Assembly: GCF_016458305.1 (NCBI RefSeq)
Contig: NZ_JAEMHL010000002.1
Span: 62,001 to 126,000, forward strand
From: Geomonas anaerohicana
Lineage (GTDB): Bacteria > Desulfobacterota > Desulfuromonadia > Geobacterales > Geobacteraceae
DNA: 64,000 bases
Direction: 5' to 3'
Part shown: positions 35,764 through 47,074 of the stretch, one piece after another
Numbering within the stretch: position 1 is the first letter of the stretch
Layout of the letters: each line of letters opens with the position of its first letter
Made by a program: the position numbers and the translations under genes
The notes under the pieces: generated by a model
What the model saw: only the letters and a program-made list of their open reading frames with translations
What the model was told of the DNA's origin: nothing
Databases searched by the model: none

Positions 35764-37854
35764 ATGGTACACACTGTCCAAGCAGAGTGCTGTGGCAAAA
35801 CTATCACTATCGAAACAGGCAAGATCGCCAAGCAGGCAAGCGGCGCGGTCATGATCAAAAGCGGCGACACCATGGTGCTCGTCACCGCCGTCGCCATGAA
35901 ATCCGCCAAGGAAGGGCAGGGCTTCTTCCCGCTGACCGTCAACTACCAGGAGAAAGCCTACGCAGGCGGCCGCATCCCCGGCTCCTTCTTCAAGCGCGAA
36001 GGCCGTCCCTCCGACAACGAAACCCTCACCTCCCGTCTCATCGACCGCCCGATCCGTCCGCTGTTCCCGGAAGGGTTCCTGAACGACACCCAGGTCATGG
36101 CTACCGTCATGTCGGCTGACAAGGACCACGATCCCGGCATCCTGGCCATGATCGGCGCTTCCGCGGCCCTCATGGTCTCCGACGTGCCCTTCGCCGGCCC
36201 GATCGCAGGCGTGAAAGTGGCGCGCGTGGACGGCCAGTTCATCGCCAACCCGACCGCCGAGCAGGAAGAGAAGAGCGACATGGAGATCGTGATCGCCGCT
36301 TCCAAGGATGCCATCCTGATGGTAGAAGGGAGCGCCTCCGAAGTCTCCGAGGACGACCTCCTCGAAGCGATCTTCTTCGGCAAGGAAGCCGTCCAGGGCA
36401 TCCTGGCCGCACAGGAAGAGCTGGTTGCCAAAGTGCAGCCGGTCAAGCGCGACATCCCGGCCCCGGTGGTGAACACCGAGCTGAAGGCACGGGTTGACGC
36501 TCTCGCCAAGGAAGAGATGAAAGCGGCGGTACGCATCAAGGCCAAGGGCGAGCGCCACGACGCCATCGACGCCATCACCGAGAAGACCGTGGCGGCTCTG
36601 GCAGGTGAGTTCGAAGGCTCCGAGAAAGAGGTCAAGGCATTCATCGAGGAACTCGAGTACGACCTGGTGCGCGAGCATATCATCAAGGACGGCTCCAGGA
36701 TCGACGGCCGCGACACCAAGACCATCCGTACCATCAGCACCGAAGTAGGTTTCCTGCCGCGCGCGCACGGTTCTGCCCTGTTCACCCGCGGCGAGACCCA
36801 GTCCATCGTGGCTGCCACCCTGGGCACCTCGGTCGACGAGCAGCGCATCGATTCGCTCTACGGCGATTCCAGGAAGAAATTCCTGCTGCACTACAACTTC
36901 CCGCCGTACTCCGTCGGCGAGACCAGCTTCCGCCTCGCTCCGGGCCGCCGCGAAATCGGCCACGGCATGCTGGCCGAGCGCGCCCTGCAGCAGGTGCTGC
37001 CGAAGCACGACGACTTCCCCTACACCATCCGCATCGTCTCCGACATCACCGAGAGCAACGGCTCCTCCTCGATGGCGACCGTCTGCGGCGGCTCGCTGTC
37101 CATGATGGACGCCGGTATCCCGATCAAGGCACCGGTTGCCGGCATCGCCATGGGCCTCATCAAGGAAGGTGACGATTACGCCATCCTCTCCGACATCCTG
37201 GGCGACGAAGACCACCTGGGCGACATGGACTTCAAAGTGGCCGGTACCGCCGACGGCGTCACCGCGCTGCAGATGGACATCAAGATCGGCGGCGTGACCC
37301 GCGAGATCATGGGTGCCGCCCTGGCTCAGGCCAAAGCAGGCCGCGTGCACATCCTGGGCGAGATGGCCAAGTCGTTGTCCACCGCCCGCGGCGACCTCTC
37401 CGCCTTCGCTCCGCGCATCACCACCATCTGGGTCAAAGTCGACAAGATCCGCGACGTCATCGGTTCCGGCGGCAAGAACATCCGCAGCGTCACCGAGGCG
37501 ACCGGCGTCGCCATCGACATCGAGGATACCGGCAAGATCAACATCGCTTCCAACAACAAGGAAGCCTGCGATCTGGCCATCAAGATGATCCGCAACCTCA
37601 CCGCAGAGGCCGAAGAAGGCAAGCTCTACATGGGCACCGTCAAGAAGATCATGGAGTTCGGCGCATTCGTCGAGATCTTCCCGGGCACCGACGGCCTGGT
37701 GCACGTTTCCGAGCTCGACACCGAGCGCGTGAAGAACGTGAGCGACATCCTGAAAGAAGGCGACAAGGTGCTGGTGAAGTGCATCGGTATCGACAAGCAG
37801 GGCAAGATCAAGCTGTCCCGCAAAGAGGCCCTGGGCCAGACCTTCACCGAATAA
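35764..37854 (+). CDS. pnp: Polyribonucleotide nucleotidyltransferase (PNPase)
   Basis: A 696-residue PNPase: two RNase PH-like cores, the second with [25 protein letters not shown], an all-helical linker, a KH domain ([18 protein letters not shown]) and an S1 domain ([28 protein letters not shown]). It degrades RNA 3'-5' with phosphate. ATG at 35764 is chosen because GGAGG lies seven bases before it; an ATG at 35749 contains that very site. Confidence 0.96.
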   Translation: MVHTVQAECCGKTITIETGKIAKQASGAVMIKSGDTMVLVTAVAMKSAKEGQGFFPLTVNYQEKAYAGGRIPGSFFKREGRPSDNETLTSRLIDRPIRPLFPEGFLNDTQVMATVMSADKDHDPGILAMIGASAALMVSDVPFAGPIAGVKVARVDGQFIANPTAEQEEKSDMEIVIAASKDAILMVEGSASEVSEDDLLEAIFFGKEAVQGILAAQEELVAKVQPVKRDIPAPVVNTELKARVDALAKEEMKAAVRIKAKGERHDAIDAITEKTVAALAGEFEGSEKEVKAFIEELEYDLVREHIIKDGSRIDGRDTKTIRTISTEVGFLPRAHGSALFTRGETQSIVAATLGTSVDEQRIDSLYGDSRKKFLLHYNFPPYSVGETSFRLAPGRREIGHGMLAERALQQVLPKHDDFPYTIRIVSDITESNGSSSMATVCGGSLSMMDAGIPIKAPVAGIAMGLIKEGDDYAILSDILGDEDHLGDMDFKVAGTADGVTALQMDIKIGGVTREIMGAALAQAKAGRVHILGEMAKSLSTARGDLSAFAPRITTIWVKVDKIRDVIGSGGKNIRSVTEATGVAIDIEDTGKINIASNNKEACDLAIKMIRNLTAEAEEGKLYMGTVKKIMEFGAFVEIFPGTDGLVHVSELDTERVKNVSDILKEGDKVLVKCIGIDKQGKIKLSRKEALGQTFTE

Positions 37855-37907
37855 TTTCTCTCATGTGAAAACTGGCAATTCATGGGTTTCCCGGTATAGT
37901 TCTAGCC

Positions 37908-39163
37908 ATGATTAAAAAGACCACCCTAAATAACGGAATCCGCGTCATCACCGAGCGGATTCCGTATGCCAGCTCGGTTTCCATCGGAATTTGGGTCGCC
38001 AACGGCTCCCGCCATGAACGGCGGGAGTCGAATGGCGTCGCCCATTTCATCGAACACCTCCTCTTTAAAGGCACCGCACGTCGTTCTTCATTGGATATTG
38101 CCCGCGAAATCGACTCCGTGGGCGGCGTCCTGAACGCCTTCACCAGCCGCGAGTACGTCTGCTACTACGCCAAGGTGCTGGACAAGTTCCTCCCCCGTGC
38201 GGTCGACCTGTTGACCGACATCTTCCTCCATTCCACCTTCGACAGCGAAGAGATCGAAAAGGAACGCCGCGTGGTGCTCCAGGAGATCAACATGATGGAG
38301 GACACCCCGGACGACCTGATCCACGACCTGTTCCACCAGCATTTCTGGAAGGGGCACCCGTTGGGGATGTCGATCCTGGGCGACGCCGAGAGCGTCACCG
38401 GTCTCTCCCGCGACGCGATCATCGCCTATAAGGACCAGATGTACCGCGCCGACGACATCATCGTCACCGCCGCCGGCAACGTCACCCACGAAAAGCTCAC
38501 CGCCCTTCTGGAGGAGTTCCTGCAGGGGGTGGAACCGGGGCACGGCAGGAGCGAATCCGCTCCTCCGGTCTACGAGCGCCGCATCGAGCTGGTCGAGAAG
38601 GACCTGGAGCAGATCCATGTCTGCCTGGGGCTCAAGGGGGTGCAGCAGAGCCACCCGCAGCGCTACGACGCCTTCATCATGAACGCCATCCTGGGCGGCT
38701 CCATGAGTTCGCGCCTGTTCCAGGAGGTGCGCGAGAAGAGCGGCCTGGCCTACTCGGTCTACTCCTACATCGCTTCCCACGCCGACGCCGGTTCCCTGGT
38801 CGTCTACGCCGGGGCCAGCCCGGAAAACGCCAAGGAACTCCTCGAGATCATGCTGCGCGAGATCGGGCGCTTCAAGAAGGAACCCGTCCCGGCCGAACAG
38901 CTCGAGGCGGCCCGTGAGCAACTGAAGGGGAACCTGCTCCTGTCGCTCGAATCCAGCGACAACAGGATGTCCCGCCTGGCCAAGAACGAGATCTACTTCG
39001 GCACCCCGCTGCCGCTCTCCGAGATCATGGAAGGGTTCGACCACGTGACCTCCGACAGCATCCTTGAACTCGCCAACGAGATCCTGGACAACGACGCGCT
39101 GACCCTGGTCATGCTGGGCCGGATCGGCACGCCCGCCTTTAAGAACTCCGACATCAACGTCTG

Positions 39164-39164
<1 letters not shown>
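37908..39164 (+). CDS. M16-family zinc protease (processing peptidase-like)
   Basis: A 418-residue peptidase with the inverted zinc motif HFIEH (H46, E49, H50) in [15 protein letters not shown] and a downstream glutamate region. A C-terminal M16 domain has [17 protein letters not shown]. It resembles bacterial MPP-like peptidases found after pnp in many genomes. The substrate is unknown. Its stop overlaps the dut start (TGATG). Confidence 0.92.
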
Positions 39165-39604
<440 letters not shown>

Positions 39605-39606
39605 AG

Positions 39607-39640
39607 GCGAGATTAAGACAAAGATTGAGATTAAGAATGA
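39607..39640 (+). repeat. GATTAAG-type degenerate repeat
   Basis: GAGATTAAGACAAAGATTGA then GATTAAG: a purine-rich degenerate tandem. Similar tracts lie at 41912-41936 and, inverted, at 41993-42029. Confidence 0.6.
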
Positions 39641-39653
39641 CACCCGGTCCACG

Positions 39654-39750
39654 CTCCTCCCCCCGGAGGGGGGAGGTCGGGAGGGGGGATGCTCCTAAAC
39701 CCCAAGATCAGAAGCCCCCTCCCTGTCCCTCCCCCTCCGGGGGCGGGGAC
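39654..39750. repeat. Composite GC-rich inverted repeat
   Basis: CTCCTCCCCCCGGAGGGGGG on the left and CCCTCCCCCTCCGGGGGCGG on the right, about 45 bases apart. It is almost the same as the element at 32839-32925. It precedes the M29 aminopeptidase gene. Confidence 0.78.
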
Positions 39751-39807
39751 GTCATGGCAACTGAAGCGGCGGTACCCACACCGAAATTTCCAGAAGGGGG
39801 CACGCAT

Positions 39808-40911
39808 ATGAAAGATCCTCGCGTCAGACAATTCGCCGAAGTCCTGGTCAACTACTCGGCCCGCGTGCAGCCGGGCGACGTGGTGCTCATCTCCTGCGCC
39901 GGCCTGGAAGGGGCGCCGCTGGTGAAGGAACTCTACGCCCTCTGCCTGGAAAAGGGCGCCAAGTACGTCGAGTACGAGTTCAGCATCCCGGACATCGGCC
40001 GCTACTTCTACAATCTCGCCAATCCCGATCAGCTTTCTTTCTTCCCGCAGCACAAGCTTGACTTCATGAAACAGGTCGACGTCTACTTCGGCCTCTCCGC
40101 CGCGGACAACTCCATGGTGATGGCCCAGGCCAACCAGAAGAGCATGATTGCCTGGTCCAAGGTGGTGCGCCCCATCATCGACCAGCGCGTCAAGGGGACC
40201 CGCTGGGTGGTGACCCGTTACCCGACCCACGGGGCCGCGCAGGAAGCGCGCATGAGCCTGGACGAGTACGAGGATTACCTCTTCGCCGCCTGCTGCATGG
40301 ACTGGGAGGAGGAGTCGAAGAAGCAGGACGCGCTGAAAGCATGCGTCGACGCCGCCGACCGTGTGCGCATCAAGGCCTCGGACACGGACCTCTCCTTCAG
40401 CATCAAGGGGCTCCCCGGCATCAAGTGCGACGGGCGTCTGAACATCCCGGACGGCGAGGTCTTCACTGCGCCGGTGCGCGACTCGGTGGAGGGGTACATC
40501 ACCTACAACTGCCCGACCGTGTACCAGGGGAAGGAATTCAACAACATCCGCCTCGAGTTCGAGAAGGGGCGCATCGTCAAGGCGACCTCGCCCGGTATGG
40601 ATGCCGACCTGAACCGCATCCTCGACACCGACGAGGGGGCACGCTACGTGGGTGAGTTCGCCATCGGCGTGAACCCGAAGATTCGGGTGCCCATGCGCAA
40701 CATCCTCTTCGACGAGAAGATCTTCGGCTCCATCCACTTCACCCCCGGCCAGGCCTACGACGAGTGCGACAACGGCAACCGCTCCGCGGTGCACTGGGAC
40801 ATGGTCAAGATCCTGGCCGGCGACGGCGAGTTGTGGTTCGACGACATCCTGATCCAGAAGGACGGCCGCTTCGTGCACGGGCCGCTTCTGGGGCTCAACC
40901 CCGGTGACTAG
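39808..40911 (+). CDS. M29-family aminopeptidase
   Basis: A 367-residue metallo-aminopeptidase (AmpS/aminopeptidase T family): LVNYSARVQPGDVVLI at the start, GEFAIGVNP, EKIFGSIHFTPGQAY and HWDMVKI, which carry Glu, His and Asp ligands for two metals. It removes N-terminal residues from peptides. ATG at 39808 has AGAAGGGGG upstream. A longer open frame runs through the repeat before it, but those residues come from the repeat and are not likely coding. Confidence 0.88.
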   Translation: MKDPRVRQFAEVLVNYSARVQPGDVVLISCAGLEGAPLVKELYALCLEKGAKYVEYEFSIPDIGRYFYNLANPDQLSFFPQHKLDFMKQVDVYFGLSAADNSMVMAQANQKSMIAWSKVVRPIIDQRVKGTRWVVTRYPTHGAAQEARMSLDEYEDYLFAACCMDWEEESKKQDALKACVDAADRVRIKASDTDLSFSIKGLPGIKCDGRLNIPDGEVFTAPVRDSVEGYITYNCPTVYQGKEFNNIRLEFEKGRIVKATSPGMDADLNRILDTDEGARYVGEFAIGVNPKIRVPMRNILFDEKIFGSIHFTPGQAYDECDNGNRSAVHWDMVKILAGDGELWFDDILIQKDGRFVHGPLLGLNPGD

Positions 40912-40913
40912 CC

Positions 40914-41522
40914 ATGCTGCTTGAGATCAATCCCGACAATCCGCAACCGCGCCTGATCGCCAAGGTGGTCGACATCCTGAAAAACGGCGGCGTGGTGGCC
41001 TATCCCACCGATACCACCTATGGCATCGGCTGCTCCATCTTCAGCAAGAAGGGGATCGAGCGGATCTATCAGATCAAGCAGCGCGACCGCAAGAAGCCGT
41101 TCTCCTTCATCTGCACCGACATGTCCGAGATCGCCCGCTACGCGCGGGTCTCGAACTACGCCTTCAAACAGCTGCGCCGCCTGCTCCCCGGGCCGTACAC
41201 CTTCGTCCTGGAGGCGGCCACCGTGGTACCGGACCTGTTGCAGACCAAGCAGAAGACCGTCGGTATCCGTATCCCCGACAACAGGATCTGCCTCGCCATC
41301 GTCAAGGAACTGGGGGCGCCCATCGTCACCACCAGCGCCAACCTCTCCGGTGAGGACCCGATCGGCAACCCTTGGGCGGTCGAACATGAACTGGGCAAAC
41401 AGCTGGACCTGGTCGTCGACGGCGGCGATCTCTCCGCCGATGTCAGTTCGGTCATCAGCCTGATCGGCGACCGTCCCGAGGTGCTCAGAAAGGGCGTCGG
41501 GGACGTGAGCTGGTGCGAATAA
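40914..41522 (+). CDS. YciO/Sua5/YrdC-family protein
   Basis: A 202-residue protein with GGVVAYPTDTTYGIGC, KQRDRKKPFSFIC, LPGPYTFVLEA and PIVTTSANLSGE. Sua5/YrdC enzymes make threonylcarbamoyl-AMP for the t6A modification of tRNA. The absence of the Sua5 C-terminal domain and the SFICTDMSEIARYA stretch fit the YciO branch, whose role is less certain. It begins two bases after the M29 gene. Confidence 0.87.
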   Translation: MLLEINPDNPQPRLIAKVVDILKNGGVVAYPTDTTYGIGCSIFSKKGIERIYQIKQRDRKKPFSFICTDMSEIARYARVSNYAFKQLRRLLPGPYTFVLEAATVVPDLLQTKQKTVGIRIPDNRICLAIVKELGAPIVTTSANLSGEDPIGNPWAVEHELGKQLDLVVDGGDLSADVSSVISLIGDRPEVLRKGVGDVSWCE

Positions 41523-41550
41523 GGGCCATCCCCGCCCGAGGTTATCAACC

Positions 41551-41904
41551 ATGCGTAAAACCACCGTGCGTCGCGGCATCAGATCCATCTGCGCCGGCAT
41601 CATCGCCCTGATCGTCGCCACGTTCTTCCATGGCGACATCTCGGCGCTGCTCAGGCTAGGCATGGCGGGCGACGCACGCATTACCTTCCTGGGCTTCTTC
41701 CTGGCCGGCATGCTGGGGGGCTTCGGCGTGCTGTTAGCCGCCCTGGGACTGTTGCAGAACGGGCAGGGGGAGCCGCGGGTGCGCCTCTTCCCGAGCTTCG
41801 TGGTACTGTTCTCGCTGGTCGTCCTCTTCTTCGTCCTCACCTACACCTGGATCACCTCCCCCTCCGTGCCGGTGCTCGCACCGGGAGAAAGCATCAATAT
41901 CTAA
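41551..41904 (+). CDS. Three-helix membrane protein, unknown
   Basis: A 117-residue protein with three hydrophobic segments (about 11-27, 45-68 and 81-103) and a short polar tail. No recognised family. It follows the YciO-like gene by 28 bases and is probably in the same transcript. GAGG occurs about ten bases before the ATG. Confidence 0.6.
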   Translation: MRKTTVRRGIRSICAGIIALIVATFFHGDISALLRLGMAGDARITFLGFFLAGMLGGFGVLLAALGLLQNGQGEPRVRLFPSFVVLFSLVVLFFVLTYTWITSPSVPVLAPGESINI

Positions 41905-42069
41905 AAGCAGGCTGAGATAAAGATTAAGATTGAGAAAAGGCCGGTGACTATCCTTGCCACAATCTCGACCTCGCCCATCTTCTTTGTTTCTCCTCAATCT
42001 TTATCTAAATCTTAATCTGAATCTGAATCCGGCTTTTGCCCTTAACCTCGGCCTCCTTTTCATGATATA
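41905..42069. repeat. Inverted pair of GATTAAG-type tracts
   Basis: GATAAAGATTAAGATTGAG (from 41915) is mirrored by CTCAATCTTTATCTAAATCT (from 41993); AAGATTGAG at 41926-41934 is the exact reverse complement of CTCAATCTT at 41993-42001. The whole gap before queD is made of this element. Confidence 0.65.
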
Positions 42070-42105
42070 TTGACCGGACTCAAAATAATGAAAAGGGAGG
42101 GTGGC

Positions 42106-42474
42106 ATGTTTCGTCTCACCATTCACACTGCGTTTGCCGCGGCCCACAATCTGATCAACTACCAGGGCGACTGCGAAAACCTGCACGGCCACAACTGGAA
42201 GGTGGAAGTTTCCATCACCACCAACGAGCTGGACAAGGCCGGCCTGGGCATCGACTTCAAGATCCTCAAGCGGGAGACCAACGATCTTTTGAAGACGCTG
42301 GACCACAAGTACCTCAACGAACTGGCTCCTTTCGCCGACGTTTCCCCGTCCTCGGAGAACATCGCCCGCTACCTGTACCAGGAGCTGACCAAGATCTTCG
42401 GCTCGGACAAGGTCAAGGTGGACATGGTCACGGTCTGGGAATCGGACTTCGCGGCGGCGAGCTACTATGAGTAA
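42106..42474 (+). CDS. queD: 6-carboxytetrahydropterin synthase QueD
   Basis: A 122-residue PTPS-family protein with zinc histidines in HTAFAAAHNL and LHGHNW, the catalytic Cys in GDCENLHGH and the substrate-binding Glu in WESDFAAASYYE. It makes 6-carboxy-5,6,7,8-tetrahydropterin, the first committed step to queuosine. ATG at 42106 follows GGGAGG by five bases. It overlaps queE by eight bases. Confidence 0.93.
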   Translation: MFRLTIHTAFAAAHNLINYQGDCENLHGHNWKVEVSITTNELDKAGLGIDFKILKRETNDLLKTLDHKYLNELAPFADVSPSSENIARYLYQELTKIFGSDKVKVDMVTVWESDFAAASYYE

Positions 42475-43219
42475 ACTGCAGGCGCCCCTGGTCGAATGTT
42501 TCTCCTCCATCCAGGGGGAGGGGGTGCTGGTCGGGCTGCGCCAGGTGTTCCTGCGCTTTTCCGGCTGCAACCTGGACTGCAAGTTCTGCGACACCCCCGG
42601 CATGAGCGCGGTTCCGGAGGAATGCCTGCTGGAGCTGACCCCGGGGCGGCGCGACTTCTTCAAGGTGCCCAACCCGGTCCCCCTTGAGCGCGTAGCGACG
42701 CTGATCGAAAGCTGGACCGCAGCCTGGCCGGGGATCCACCACTCCATCAGCGTTACCGGTGGCGAACCGCTCCTCTTCGGGACGCTGCTCGAGGAGTGGC
42801 TGCCGGTGCTGAAGAAGCTCCTTCCCATCTACCTGGAGACCAACGGCACGCTCCCCGAGGCGCTGGCGCCGCTCATCCCGCACCTGGACTCGATCGGCAT
42901 GGACATCAAGCTTCCGTCCTCGACCGGTTGCCCTGAGCTGTGGGACCAGCACCACGCCTTCCTGGAGCTGGCGGCCATGAAGGATGTCTTCGTGAAGATC
43001 GTGGTGGGCCAGGAGACCGAGGACTGGGAGATCCAGCGTTCCTGCGCCATGATTGCCTCGGTAGACCCGGGCATCCCGCTCATACTGCAGCCGGTGACCC
43101 GCCCTGACGGCAGCATCGGCATCGATTCGCTGAGGAGCCTGGAACTACAGGAACTGTGCTCGTCGCTCCGGGAGGTGCGGGTCATCCCGCAGACCCACAA
43201 GTTCATGGGGCAGCTATAG
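42467..43219 (+). CDS. queE: 7-carboxy-7-deazaguanine synthase QueE (radical SAM)
   Basis: A 250-residue radical SAM enzyme with the cluster motif CNLDCKFC (C34, C38, C41), SIQGEG at the start and the VTGGEPLL loop. It contracts the QueD product to 7-carboxy-7-deazaguanine. QueC and QueF are not in the window. Length is slightly above the short QueE forms. Confidence 0.93.
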   Translation: MSKLQAPLVECFSSIQGEGVLVGLRQVFLRFSGCNLDCKFCDTPGMSAVPEECLLELTPGRRDFFKVPNPVPLERVATLIESWTAAWPGIHHSISVTGGEPLLFGTLLEEWLPVLKKLLPIYLETNGTLPEALAPLIPHLDSIGMDIKLPSSTGCPELWDQHHAFLELAAMKDVFVKIVVGQETEDWEIQRSCAMIASVDPGIPLILQPVTRPDGSIGIDSLRSLELQELCSSLREVRVIPQTHKFMGQL

Positions 43220-43247
43220 TTCTGCTCGGGAACAACTAACCTAGTGC

Positions 43248-43281
43248 AGGGCGCCTTTTCGGGGGCGCCCTTTCCTTTTTC
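43248..43281 (+). terminator. Terminator after queE
   Basis: AGGGCGCC, loop TTTTCGGG, GGCGCCCT, then TTCCTTTTTCC. Confidence 0.85.
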
Positions 43282-43334
43282 CGGGGCGGCCGTTATAATG
43301 AGTGGCTGCGGCATCGCCCAGGGAGGTTTTCCAC

Positions 43335-44276
<942 letters not shown>

Positions 44277-44296
44277 AGCTCACCAAGGGGGGCGGG

Positions 44297-45139
44297 TTGT
44301 ACGTCGCCTCGACCCTGCTCCTGGGGGTCTCCGCGGTCAACACCGGCAACAACCTCCTCTTTCTCATCGTCGCCGCCATGCTCGCTTTCATGGCGACGAC
44401 CGGGGTGCTGGGGTGGCTGAACATCCGCGGGCTCGCCCTCAGCGTGCATCTCCCCGACGAGGTCTATGCCGGCACGGATACCTTCCTCTCCGTGACCCTG
44501 CACAACAGCAAAAGGTATCTCCCCTCGTTCCTGGTCCGGGTTGCCGTCGCGGGGGGCTCCACCTCCTTTCTGATGGTGGACCGGAAACGGCCGCAGTCGG
44601 GCTCGCTCCTGCTTTCCTTTCCGGTGCGCGGCCCCCTGCAGCTCCCCGATGCCTCGGCCAGTTCTCCCTTCCCCGTCAACTTCTTCATCCGTGCCACGTC
44701 GCTGCCGGTGCACCAGGAGTGCACCGTGTTCCCGGCGCCGCGCCCGCTGCCGGTCCCGGCGCCGGGTGGGAAGCCCGATGCCGGGGAGGCGGCCGCCGTT
44801 GCCGCCGCCGGCTACGACGGCGAGCTGGCCAAGATCTCGGATTACCGTGGCGGGGAACCGCTCAAGTTGATCCACTGGCGCCTCTCCGCCAAGCACGAGG
44901 TGTTTAAGGTGAAGGAGTTGACCGCGGCCGCCGCGGAGCCGCTGCTGCTCGACCTGGACCAGATCCCGGGGCGCGACCTGGAGCAGCGCCTCTCCTTTTG
45001 CACCTTCCTGGTGAACCGCCTGGTGAGGGGGGGAAGGCCGGTCGGCCTGAAGCTCGGGGAGCGCGTCATAACCCCCGGCAGCACCAGGAGCCACCGGCTC
45101 AGGCTCCTTACGGAACTTGCTAACTATGGTAAGAGTTGA
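44297..45139 (+). CDS. DUF58 protein
   Basis: A protein of about 280 residues with two N-terminal membrane helices (VNTGNNLLFLIVAAML is a family hallmark) and the DUF58 core YRGGEPLKLIHWRLSAKH. DUF58 proteins pair with MoxR ATPases. The listed TTG start leaves almost nothing before the first helix; the frame stays open upstream with KLTKGGGLYV, which fits the family N-terminus, but no ATG, GTG or TTG is found there. An ATA (44273) or ATT (44234) start near AAGGAG sequences is possible. Confidence 0.8.
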   Translation: MYVASTLLLGVSAVNTGNNLLFLIVAAMLAFMATTGVLGWLNIRGLALSVHLPDEVYAGTDTFLSVTLHNSKRYLPSFLVRVAVAGGSTSFLMVDRKRPQSGSLLLSFPVRGPLQLPDASASSPFPVNFFIRATSLPVHQECTVFPAPRPLPVPAPGGKPDAGEAAAVAAAGYDGELAKISDYRGGEPLKLIHWRLSAKHEVFKVKELTAAAAEPLLLDLDQIPGRDLEQRLSFCTFLVNRLVRGGRPVGLKLGERVITPGSTRSHRLRLLTELANYGKS

Positions 45140-47012
45140 CCTTCTGTTGAGCGGGCTCACCGCCTGCATCGCGCTGATCGGCTACCTGCCCCTGCAGGCC
45201 TACCTCGATCCCTTCGCGCGCTTCTTCTTCCCGGCGGCGCTCCTGCTGGCGGCCTGCCTGCAGGTCAAGGGGCGGGCCCTGCCGCCCCGGGTGCTGACGC
45301 CGGCATCGATCCTGCTCTTTTTCTACCTGGCCGCGCAGTTCTCACTGAGCCGGCTGGTGCCGGTGACCTCGGACCTGTTGGTGGTCTTTCTCGGGGTGAG
45401 GCTCCTGGGCGAGCGGATCGGCCGCAACTACCTGCAGGCTTTCGCCCTGTCCCTGTTCTGCCTGGCCGCCTCTTCGCTCTACGAGATCTCCGCAGTTTTC
45501 CTGGTGTACCTCTTCTCCCTGCTGCTCATGGTTGCCGTGGCCCTGGTGCTTTTGACCTTCCACGCCCAGGATGCCGCTGCCGTGCTGCCGGCAAGGGAGG
45601 CGAAGAAGGTACTGACCGTGGCCGCGCTGATGCCGGTCGCCTCGCTGCCCATGCTCCTCTTCCTGTTCTTCTTCCTCCCCAGGACGCAGTACCCGATCTG
45701 GAACTTCATGAACGCGCCGGCAGGGAAGAAGACGGGGCTCTCGGATACGGTGCAGCCGGGGACCGCCCAGGCCGTCTCGGAAGTGAGGGGAGCGGTGCTG
45801 CGCGCCGTCAGCCCCAAGGTGCCGGAACAGCAACTGTACTGGCGCGCGGTGGTGCTGAACGCGTTCAAGAACGACGCCTGGGTGCGGGAGCCGGCCCCCC
45901 ATGATGCCCCGGCGGTAATCAGGGGGGACGCGGTGCTCCAGGAGATTTATCCCGAACGCACCGCCACCCAGTATCTCCCCGCGCTCAACGTCCCCCGCGC
46001 CATCACCGACCTGCGCAACGATGGCAGCATCGACGGCGTCTTCGTGTCGCGGCGCCCCCTGGACAAGAAGGTGCGCTACCTGGCCGAGTCGGTCCTCGCC
46101 GACACGCTGCAGGTGCGGCGCATCGACCGGGGCTTCTACCTGCGGCTGCCGGAGCGGGTCTCGGAACGGATGCGGGCCGAAGGGGTGGCGCTGGCGCGTT
46201 CGGGCCGCAACAGCGTCGAGAAGATGGCGGCGCTGGAAGGCTTCTTCCGCGGCCAGCGCCTCACCTACGCCAACACCGGCCTCCCGGTAGGGGGGGATCC
46301 TTTGGACTCCTTTCTTTTCGACAAGAAGCGGGGCAACTGCGAGTACTTCGCCTCCTGCTACGCGATACTGCTGCGCCTGGCCGGGGTCCCGTCGCGCCTG
46401 GTCGGCGGGTACCGCGGTGGGACCTACAACGACGTCGGCGGGTACTACCTGGTCACTGAGGACATGGCGCACGTCTGGGTCGAGGCGTACCTGGACGGGG
46501 TGGGGTGGCGCACGGTGGACCCGAGTGCCTGGGCGCTGGGGCGGGTGCGCAGCAGGCAGGCACGCGGCCTTGCCATGTACGCCGACACGCTCGGCTTCTA
46601 CTGGGACAAGGCCGTGGTCACCTATGACCTTGACAAACAGCTGGCCTTGGTGCGAAATGCCGGGAGCAAGGCCCGTGATCTGCGGCTGCCGACCTGGTTC
46701 GGGAAGGCGATGCTCCTGGCGCTGCCGGTGCTGGCAGGGACGGTCGCCCTTTTTTTCTGGCGCAAACAGCGCCCACCCACCGTGGAAGCGCGCCTGTTGC
46801 GGCGCATGCTCCGCCTGCTGGCGAAACGCTATCCCGGCGAGATCAAAGGGGACGAAGGGATCTTCGAGCTCTCCGAGCGGCTCAACGACCGGCATCTTAC
46901 CCGGTTCGTCGCCCTGTACGGCTCCGCGGTCTACCGCGACCGCCCCCTGACCCGCGCCGAGGCAGCAGCACTCGAGGATATCGTCCGGGAGGCATCCCAG
47001 GATCGTCCTTGA
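45126..47012 (+). CDS. TgpA-type transglutaminase-like membrane protein
   Basis: A 628-residue protein with six or so N-terminal membrane helices (DUF3488 region, about 1-190), an extracytoplasmic transglutaminase-like domain with GNCEYFASCY (Cys), MAHVWVEAY (His) and RTVDPS (Asp), one further helix near 545-565 and a C-terminal DUF4129-like tail. The triad is intact, so it could be a transglutaminase or protease. It completes the MoxR-DUF58-TgpA set and overlaps the DUF58 gene by 14 bases. ATG at 45126 is preferred to TTG at 45117. Confidence 0.88.
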   Translation: MVRVDLLLSGLTACIALIGYLPLQAYLDPFARFFFPAALLLAACLQVKGRALPPRVLTPASILLFFYLAAQFSLSRLVPVTSDLLVVFLGVRLLGERIGRNYLQAFALSLFCLAASSLYEISAVFLVYLFSLLLMVAVALVLLTFHAQDAAAVLPAREAKKVLTVAALMPVASLPMLLFLFFFLPRTQYPIWNFMNAPAGKKTGLSDTVQPGTAQAVSEVRGAVLRAVSPKVPEQQLYWRAVVLNAFKNDAWVREPAPHDAPAVIRGDAVLQEIYPERTATQYLPALNVPRAITDLRNDGSIDGVFVSRRPLDKKVRYLAESVLADTLQVRRIDRGFYLRLPERVSERMRAEGVALARSGRNSVEKMAALEGFFRGQRLTYANTGLPVGGDPLDSFLFDKKRGNCEYFASCYAILLRLAGVPSRLVGGYRGGTYNDVGGYYLVTEDMAHVWVEAYLDGVGWRTVDPSAWALGRVRSRQARGLAMYADTLGFYWDKAVVTYDLDKQLALVRNAGSKARDLRLPTWFGKAMLLALPVLAGTVALFFWRKQRPPTVEARLLRRMLRLLAKRYPGEIKGDEGIFELSERLNDRHLTRFVALYGSAVYRDRPLTRAEAAALEDIVREASQDRP

Positions 47013-47074
47013 CACGGGACCTGCTTTCATTTAGTTTTAGCTTTCCGTATCTTAAGGGGTTGTGAGGCGTCAAT

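Noticed and set aside
39625-39807. N-terminal extension of the M29 aminopeptidase
   Set aside because: The extra residues are the translation of a composite intergenic repeat. The ATG at 39808 has a ribosome-binding site and the family N-terminus.
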